Positions 7,199 to 10,736 of a DNA stretch of 10,736 bases are shown here, piece after piece. This DNA comes from Flemingiibacterium sp045649205. GTDB taxonomy: Bacteria; Bacillota; Clostridia; Oscillospirales; CAG-272. A program made the translations under genes and the position numbers. Numbering within the stretch: position 1 is the first letter of the stretch; every line of letters starts with the position of its first letter. The notes beneath the pieces were generated by a model. That model was not told where the DNA came from. It did not search any database and worked only from the letters and a program-made list of their open reading frames with translations. The stretch is taken from assembly GCA_045649205.1 (NCBI GenBank), contig JAZRPJ010000009.1:1-10736 (forward strand). Reading direction: 5' to 3'.

Positions 7199-8404
7199 AT
7201 GAATCCTAGCACTAATCCCAGAATGAATGGAAATGAAATGAAGTATCTTCAGGAGGTTGTTGACCAGGGCTTCCGTACATCATGGAACGGCACTATGAAC
7301 AAGCGTCTTGAAGCAGCTTTTGCTGAAAGATTCGGTTCCAAGTTTGCGGTAAGCTTCTGCAACGGTACTGCAACCCTTCACATCGCTCTTGAAGCAGCAG
7401 GCGTTGGCGCAGGCGACGAAGTTATCGTTCCTCCGCTCACCATGTCCTCCACAACTCTCGCAGTTCTCCATGCAGGTGCTATTCCGGTATACGCTGACGT
7501 AGACCCCGACACCTATCAGATTTCCGCAGAGTCTATCGAAAAGGTTATCACTCCCAGAACCAAGGCTATCATGCCCGTTGCACTTCTCGGTCTTTCTCCT
7601 GACTTTGATGCTATCAATGCTATCGCAAAGAAGCACAATCTCGTAGTTATCGAAGACGACGCTGAGTGCTTCCTCGGTACATATAAGGGCAAGCTCGTTG
7701 GTACTCTTGGCGACATGGCAAGCTTCAGCTTCCAGGCTTCCAAGCATATCACTTCCGGCGAAGGCGGTATCGTTATCACCGATAATGAAGAGTATGCACA
7801 GAAGCTTCGTCGTTACTCCGGCCTCGGATATGCTTCTATCTCCGCGAAGAAGGGACGTATTCAGAAGTGCGACATTCAGAACCCCAACTACTTCAGACAC
7901 GCAACCAACGGTTGGAACTACAGAATCTCTGATCTCTGCGCAGCAGTTGCACTCGCACAGGTTGAGCGCCTTGATGAGCTTTGCCAGGTTCGCGTAGACG
8001 CTGCTAACGCAACCGCAGAGGTTATGAAGGAAGCTAAATGGTTCAAGCCTCAGTATACTCCCGATTATTGCACCAACGCTTATTGGGGTTACTCCGGTAA
8101 GATCACCGATGATTCCATCGAGTGGACTGACGTATACAACAAGTTCGTAGAGAACGGTGGTCCCGGCTTCTACGCTGCATGGAAGCTCTCTTACCAGGAG
8201 CCTTTCCTCCAGAACCTTGATCTCATGAACAGAGAAAAGTACATGCCCGGTTACGCAGACATGAAGTTCCCCGTAACAGGTCTTTGCCCCAACGCTGAAG
8301 CACTTCAGCCTCGCCTCATGCTCATGAAGACCAACTACTTCGACAAGGACGAGCTTAATCGCGACCTCGAAGCTCTTGCAAAGACCATTAAGTACTTCGC
8401 TTAA
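7199..8404 (+). CDS. DegT/DnrJ/EryC1/StrS-family PLP aminotransferase
   Basis: A 401-residue fold type I PLP aminotransferase of the sugar/cyclitol (DegT/StrS) family. Motifs in order: the phosphate-binding NGTATLHIAL at 55-64, PPLTMSSTTLAVLHAGAIPV at 78-97, IEDDAECFLG (151-160; Asp153/154 for the pyridine nitrogen, where many relatives have EDAAQ), and SFQASKHITSGEGG with the Schiff-base lysine at Lys182. The NWRxS-like segment appears as GWNYRISDLCAAVALAQ. Full length and intact, so it should add an amino group (usually from Glu or Gln) to a keto sugar or keto-cyclitol, or run in the reverse direction. AAGGAG lies about 10 nt before the ATG; a 64-nt spacer separates it from the SDR. It is last in the operon, followed by the terminator at 8447-8476. 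The absence of NDP-sugar genes nearby argues against a standard NDP-amino sugar route, although those genes could lie elsewhere. Confidence 0.9.
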   Translation: MNPSTNPRMNGNEMKYLQEVVDQGFRTSWNGTMNKRLEAAFAERFGSKFAVSFCNGTATLHIALEAAGVGAGDEVIVPPLTMSSTTLAVLHAGAIPVYADVDPDTYQISAESIEKVITPRTKAIMPVALLGLSPDFDAINAIAKKHNLVVIEDDAECFLGTYKGKLVGTLGDMASFSFQASKHITSGEGGIVITDNEEYAQKLRRYSGLGYASISAKKGRIQKCDIQNPNYFRHATNGWNYRISDLCAAVALAQVERLDELCQVRVDAANATAEVMKEAKWFKPQYTPDYCTNAYWGYSGKITDDSIEWTDVYNKFVENGGPGFYAAWKLSYQEPFLQNLDLMNREKYMPGYADMKFPVTGLCPNAEALQPRLMLMKTNYFDKDELNRDLEALAKTIKYFA

Positions 8405-8446
8405 TTCTTTTTCAGTGTTATGCAATATAATTATAATAATAGAAGG

Positions 8447-8476
8447 GAAGCCTTGCTGATGCAAGGCTTCTTTTTT
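8447..8476 (+). terminator. Rho-independent terminator of the five-gene operon
   Basis: A perfect 10-bp stem, GAAGCCTTGC (8447-8456) with GCAAGGCTTC (8461-8470), a TGAT tetraloop and a TTTTTT tract at 8471-8476. It lies 42 nt past the aminotransferase stop and gives the operon a clear end. Confidence 0.93.
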
Positions 8477-8505
8477 GATATGTTTTTGTTATTGGGGCGA
8501 TTATG

Positions 8506-8552
8506 AGAAAAAAATTAAAGACCTGTGTATGTTGAAAACTTAACACAGGTCT
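8506..8552 (-). terminator. Rho-independent terminator of the SleB-like gene
   Basis: AGACCTGTGT (8519-8528) pairs perfectly over 10 bp with ACACAGGTCT (8543-8552). On the minus strand the hairpin is followed by CTTTAATTTTTTT, a U-rich tract. It lies about 20 nt past the stop of the hydrolase gene. Together with the plus-strand terminator at 8447-8476 it insulates the convergent units. Confidence 0.85.
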
Positions 8553-8570
8553 GTTGATTAATTTTCTAAA

Positions 8571-9506
8571 TCAAGGGCGTCCGCCATAGAAAGTGGTTAG
8601 ATGTCCCTGAATCTTGTCATACTCGCCGTTGTCTTTCATGACAAAGCTGTAACTGTTCCACTCTTCGAAGCTGTCTTCGATGCGAGACGCGCAGAAGTAA
8701 TAGTAATTGGAAGGAAGCACGGTTACGCCGTCCACGAGAACCTCACGTGCAGCGGTGATTGCCTCTGCTGTGGGGGTATACATTTCGAGCTTTTCAGCCG
8801 GACTGAACTGATAGATAACAGTTCCGCTTGCATTGGTGTGTGACTGAAGAATTACATCCTTGGGAGTGTTGGGAAAACGGCGACTGTCTGCTCTGTTACG
8901 GATGCACTGTGCCACGGAAAGCATTTCCCAGTACTTTTCCTGAACATCTTCAAAGAGATAGAGCTTGGAACCGTCGCCCATAACCTCAAGCTGAATTACT
9001 GTAGCGGTAAGCATTAGTTCATATTCTGTAATAGGCTCGGGGCGAGATACGATGGTGTGAGCTACCCCCAACTTTGCCGCCAATTTTTCGGTGCTTCCCG
9101 ATGCATAAAGGACGGGTGGCTCGGTTTCTGGTGCCGGGGGCTCAGTTTCAGGCACTGTTGTTTCTGGTTCTGTTTCTTCGAGCACCGTTGTTTCTTCAAT
9201 AATAGGTACTTCTGTAGTTTCGACGATAGGCGCGGTGAATATGGGAGTGTCACTTATGATCACCACGGTTTCTTCGGGGGCGTCTATATCTGCGGACTCT
9301 CTCACGCGGGTATCGTCAAAGGAAGCGTTGCCGAAATTGTGGGGCGCGTTGACGCGAATGTCTGTGTCTGCTACGGTGAGCAGGGGAGTACCTACGCGGC
9401 TTCGCGGTGCGGCGGCAACCATGCAGACTGCGACACAGGCAAATATTAAAACTGAAGATACAACAGCCAGTATAGATTTTAGCTTACCGGTATTTATATA
9501 TTTCAC
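8571..9506 (-). CDS. SleB-like cell-wall hydrolase, membrane-anchored or secreted
   Basis: A 311-residue protein with three parts. Residues 11-33 form a hydrophobic segment after a Lys-containing N-terminus, either a signal peptide or a membrane anchor. Residues ~90-132 are an extracellular-type linker of Thr, Glu and Pro repeats (TEPPAPETEPP). Residues ~160-300 resemble the SleB/cell wall hydrolase domain: TATVIQLEVMGD aligns with the domain's catalytic-glutamate region (Glu174), followed by SVAQCIRNRADSRRFPNTP and DVILQ, YQFSP and an AREVLVDG segment. SleB-type enzymes are lytic transglycosylases that cut peptidoglycan, including spore cortex. The start is GTG 9506 because AAAGGAGG sits 8 nt upstream; the in-frame GTG at 9515 overlaps that ribosome site. 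It is a single-gene unit with its own promoter, a long leader and a terminator. The domain is divergent, so the activity is probable rather than certain. A role in growth or sporulation cannot be decided. Confidence 0.75.
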   Translation of the reverse strand: MKYINTGKLKSILAVVSSVLIFACVAVCMVAAAPRSRVGTPLLTVADTDIRVNAPHNFGNASFDDTRVRESADIDAPEETVVIISDTPIFTAPIVETTEVPIIEETTVLEETEPETTVPETEPPAPETEPPVLYASGSTEKLAAKLGVAHTIVSRPEPITEYELMLTATVIQLEVMGDGSKLYLFEDVQEKYWEMLSVAQCIRNRADSRRFPNTPKDVILQSHTNASGTVIYQFSPAEKLEMYTPTAEAITAAREVLVDGVTVLPSNYYYFCASRIEDSFEEWNSYSFVMKDNGEYDKIQGHLTTFYGGRP

Positions 9507-9565
9507 AGTCGGCACCTCCTTTAAGAATTGTATGAGATTTCATGGGAATTTCCTTTCGTTGTCTT

Positions 9566-9735
9566 GTCGCATCTTGCGGAGTGAATATTCAGAAGGGGAT
9601 AATATTCCGAAATGCGACCTCTGATGTTTGTATCGGCATACATTATGTATTTGATTAAAAATGTATGCATGGTTATTTGATAATATTCCGAAACCCAAAA
9701 TACAAGGGAAATATTGGTTCGGATTTTTCAGAGGC
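9566..9735 (-). promoter_or_regulatory. Candidate structured RNA leader of the SleB-like gene
   Basis: Between the predicted transcription start (~9736) and the ribosome site lies about 230 nt with no ORF on this strand that I can support. In transcript order: CCUCUGA (from 9734) pairs with UCAGAGG (ending 9618) and closes a domain holding a 9-bp hairpin, GCATACATT/AATGTATGC (9636-9644 with 9660-9668). Next to it, GUCGCAU (9618-9612) pairs with AUGCGAC (9572-9566), and inside that hairpin AAUAUU pairs with AAUAUU and CGG with CCG. Abutting helices starting right at the transcript's 5' end resemble a folded regulatory leader. I do not recognise it as a known class; AT-rich DNA gives chance pairings, so confidence is limited. 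Confidence 0.4.
9598..9693. repeat. 15-bp perfect direct repeat in the SleB-like gene leader
   Basis: GATAATATTCCGAAA occurs at 9598-9612 and again at 9679-9693, 81 bp apart. On the transcript this is UUUCGGAAUAUUAUC twice. The second copy in transcript order forms one arm of the 9566-9618 hairpin, and the first copy could compete for the same partner. Confidence 0.8.
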
Positions 9736-9742
9736 AAATACT

Positions 9743-9771
9743 ATTATAACTCATATTTGGAAAATTTGCAA
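9743..9771 (-). promoter_or_regulatory. Predicted sigma-A promoter of the SleB-like gene
   Basis: On the minus strand, TTGCAA (9766-9771), a 17-bp spacer and a perfect TATAAT (9743-9748). Transcription would begin near 9736, about 230 nt before the GTG start. Confidence 0.65.
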
Positions 9772-10004
9772 GTGTTTTTGTGAAAAATAGTCAATATGCC
9801 CCAATAGATTATAAACGTTATGCATTGAAATATGAAATATATACAAGATTTTTCCAATTGTTTTACCAAATATTACCATATCACGGATTTTAGTCATTTT
9901 TGACATTATACTTATGCATGAATAAATGAATATGCGCATATTATGCATAATCGTGAATTTTGGGTGAATAAGGTAATGAATAAATGAATAAATCATCAAA
10001 TCCC
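9772..10004. other. AT-rich intergenic region with palindromes and short repeats
   Basis: Divergent intergenic DNA between the SleB-like promoter and the valS promoter; no gene supported. It holds the 14-bp perfect palindrome AATATGCGCATATT (9929-9942), the 10-bp palindrome TTATGCATAA (9941-9950), the octamer TTATGCAT at 9818-9825, 9912-9919 and 9941-9948, and the 14-mer TGAATAAATGAATA at 9919-9932 and 9977-9990. These may be protein-binding sites, but no regulator is identified. Confidence 0.5.
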
Positions 10005-10033
10005 TTGACAAATCACTTGCATTATGGTATACT
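10005..10033 (+). promoter_or_regulatory. Sigma-A promoter of valS
   Basis: Perfect TTGACA (10005-10010), a 17-bp spacer and TATACT (10028-10033) preceded by TATGG. Initiation near 10040 is directly before the T-box leader. Confidence 0.85.
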
Positions 10034-10039
10034 ATTTTA

Positions 10040-10281
10040 AAAGGCATGGACGGGAAGGAGTAGGTTTCTTTCGTGTGCATAGAGAACTGCCGGTTGGTGT
10101 AAGGCAGTGGCACGGTGTTACCGAAGTAGTCCCTGAGCCGCTAAGTGAAAACCCGAAAGGGAAAAGTAGCAGACGCCGTGATCTCACGTTACAGAGAATT
10201 GAAGTTAAAGCTTCATATGAGTTAAACCGTCAGGTGGTACCGTGCTTATGCACCCCGACTATATTTGGTCGGGGGCTTTTT
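10040..10281 (+). promoter_or_regulatory. T-box riboswitch (valine-specific) controlling valS
   Basis: A tRNA-sensing leader that lets transcription continue when uncharged tRNA-Val accumulates. Stem I: GGGA (10052-10055) pairs with TCCC (10130-10133), and GGT (10063-10065) with ACC (10120-10122). The specifier loop has the AGTA motif at 10059-10062 on one side and GAA followed by the codon GTA (Val, 10126-10128) on the other. The distal end has AGAGAACTGCC and a GGTTGGTGTAA loop closed by GGCAG. The antiterminator T-box is AGGTGGTACCGTG (10232-10244), in which TGGT would pair with the ACCA end of tRNA-Val. The intrinsic terminator follows at 10253-10281. Every expected part is present, and the codon agrees with the downstream gene. 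Confidence 0.95.
10253..10281 (+). terminator. Conditional terminator of the valS T-box
   Basis: CCCCGAC (10253-10259) pairs with GTCGGGG (10268-10274), followed by GCTTTTT. It forms when the antiterminator at 10232-10244 is not stabilised by uncharged tRNA, cutting off valS transcription. Confidence 0.92.
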
Positions 10282-10323
10282 GTTTTAACTACACAACACT
10301 ATATTATATGAAAGGATTATCGT

Positions 10324-10736
10324 ATGAATACCGAAATCAATCTCCCAAAAAATTATTCGCCGAAGGACTTTGAAGATCGCATTTATAAAAATTGGTGCGA
10401 TAAAGGCTATTTCACCGCAGTCCGCGACGAAAACAAAACTCCTTACACAATTGTTATTCCACCTCCAAACATCACCGGTCAGCTCCACATGGGTCACGCA
10501 CTTGACAATACTCTCCAGGACATACTCATCCGTTATAAGAGAATGAAGGGATTTGCAACCCTGTGGCTCCCCGGCACTGACCATGCATCCATTGCCACCG
10601 AGGCAAAGATCGTGGAAGCAATGCGCAAGGAAGGACTTACCAAGGAAGATCTTGGCAGAGATCAGTTCCTCGTCCGCGCATGGGATTGGAAGCGTCAGTA
10701 CGGCGGAAGAATCATCGAACAGCTTAAGAAGATGGG
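10324..10736 (+). CDS. valS: Valyl-tRNA synthetase (3' partial)
   Basis: The first 137 residues of a class I aminoacyl-tRNA synthetase that charges tRNA-Val in the cytoplasm. LPKNYSPKDFEDRIYKNW is the typical ValS N-terminus. PPPNITGQLHMGHALD (47-61) contains the class I HIGH signature as HMGH (55-58), followed by LQDILIRYKRMKGF and LPGTDHASIAT, the ValS form of the active-site segment. The KMSKS motif and editing domain lie beyond the window; full-length ValS is usually around 880 residues. The start ATG at 10324 has AAAGGA 7 nt upstream and lies just past the T-box terminator. Identity is supported by both the protein and the GTA specifier of the leader. Confidence 0.96.
   Translation, partial: MNTEINLPKNYSPKDFEDRIYKNWCDKGYFTAVRDENKTPYTIVIPPPNITGQLHMGHALDNTLQDILIRYKRMKGFATLWLPGTDHASIATEAKIVEAMRKEGLTKEDLGRDQFLVRAWDWKRQYGGRIIEQLKKM

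Noticed and set aside
3612..8404. Standard myo-inositol (iol) catabolic operon
   Set aside because: An Idh-like dehydrogenase and an IolE/IolI-like fold are present, but IolD, IolC, IolB and IolA-type genes and an inositol transporter are missing, while a DegT aminotransferase is present.
3612..8404. NDP-amino-sugar or surface polysaccharide cluster
   Set aside because: No nucleotidyltransferase, 4,6-dehydratase, glycosyltransferase or flippase is in or beside the operon within this window.
7280..8464. Long open frame (394 codons) antisense to the aminotransferase gene
   Set aside because: It mirrors the biased codons of a clear PLP enzyme, has a Cys/Val-rich composition, no recognisable domain, and runs through the operon terminator. 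It is a shadow of the real gene.
9566..9735. c-di-AMP (ydaO/yuaA) riboswitch
   Set aside because: It was considered because of the wall-hydrolase target, but the conserved GAGCGGGGGAACC-type segment and related core motifs are not present.
9912..9990. CRISPR array or replication iterons
   Set aside because: The repeats are too few, too short and irregularly spaced; no cas or replication genes are nearby.
9751..10113. Minus-strand open frame of 120 codons in the intergenic region
   Set aside because: It overlaps the valS promoter and T-box stem I, is low-complexity AT-rich, and has no plausible domain.
10024..10311. Plus-strand open frame of 95 codons upstream of valS
   Set aside because: It coincides with the T-box leader RNA and its terminator, which explain the sequence fully.

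Overview
The window looks like a chromosomal segment from a low-to-mid GC member of the Firmicutes, class Clostridia, most likely an uncultured gut Oscillospirales/Ruminococcaceae-type bacterium. The evidence is strong AGGAGG-type ribosome binding sites, consensus sigma-A promoters with 17-bp spacers, a T-box leader on valS, a DUF4317 protein (a family I know mainly from Clostridia) and a SleB-like wall hydrolase. The exact genus cannot be read from the sequence. No tRNA, rRNA, insertion sequence, CRISPR array or phage gene was seen.

Layout. 3-1040 (+): 3' part of an XRE-family regulator with a helical repeat-like C-terminal region, cut by the window edge. 1102-3323 (-): a two-gene unit encoding a DUF4317 protein and then a serine beta-lactamase-like hydrolase, closed by a hairpin terminator at 1059-1094. 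3324-3611: a divergent AT-rich intergenic region with one promoter for each direction. 3612-8404 (+): a tight five-gene operon (HpcH/HpaI aldolase, xylose-isomerase-like TIM barrel, Gfo/Idh/MocA oxidoreductase, SDR oxidoreductase, DegT-type PLP aminotransferase) behind a near-consensus promoter and ended by a strong terminator at 8447-8476. 8571-9506 (-): a membrane-anchored or secreted SleB-like hydrolase with its own terminator and an unusually long, repeat-containing leader that can fold. 9772-10004: AT-rich intergenic DNA with palindromes and short repeats. 10005-10736 (+): promoter, valine T-box riboswitch and the start of valS.

The five-gene operon is the most interesting part. All five enzymes keep their catalytic motifs, and the combination (two NAD(P)-type oxidoreductases, a sugar isomerase/epimerase fold, a pyruvate-type aldolase and an amino-sugar-type transaminase) implies a complete small pathway acting on a sugar, sugar acid or cyclitol. 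There is no nucleotidyltransferase, glycosyltransferase, kinase or transporter inside the operon, so it does not resemble a standard NDP-sugar, capsule or uptake cluster. An amino sugar or aminocyclitol product made without nucleotide activation, or the breakdown of a rare amino sugar, are the two readings I consider most likely. The substrate is not identified. Codon use in the operon is biased towards codons such as AAG, TAC, TTC and AAC, suggesting high expression.

Two RNA-level features stand out. The valS T-box can be read in detail, with specifier GTA (Val), T-box TGGT and terminator. The 230-nt leader of the SleB-like gene has a perfect 15-bp repeat and complementary segments that form a compact, possibly switching, structure that I cannot assign to a known riboswitch class.
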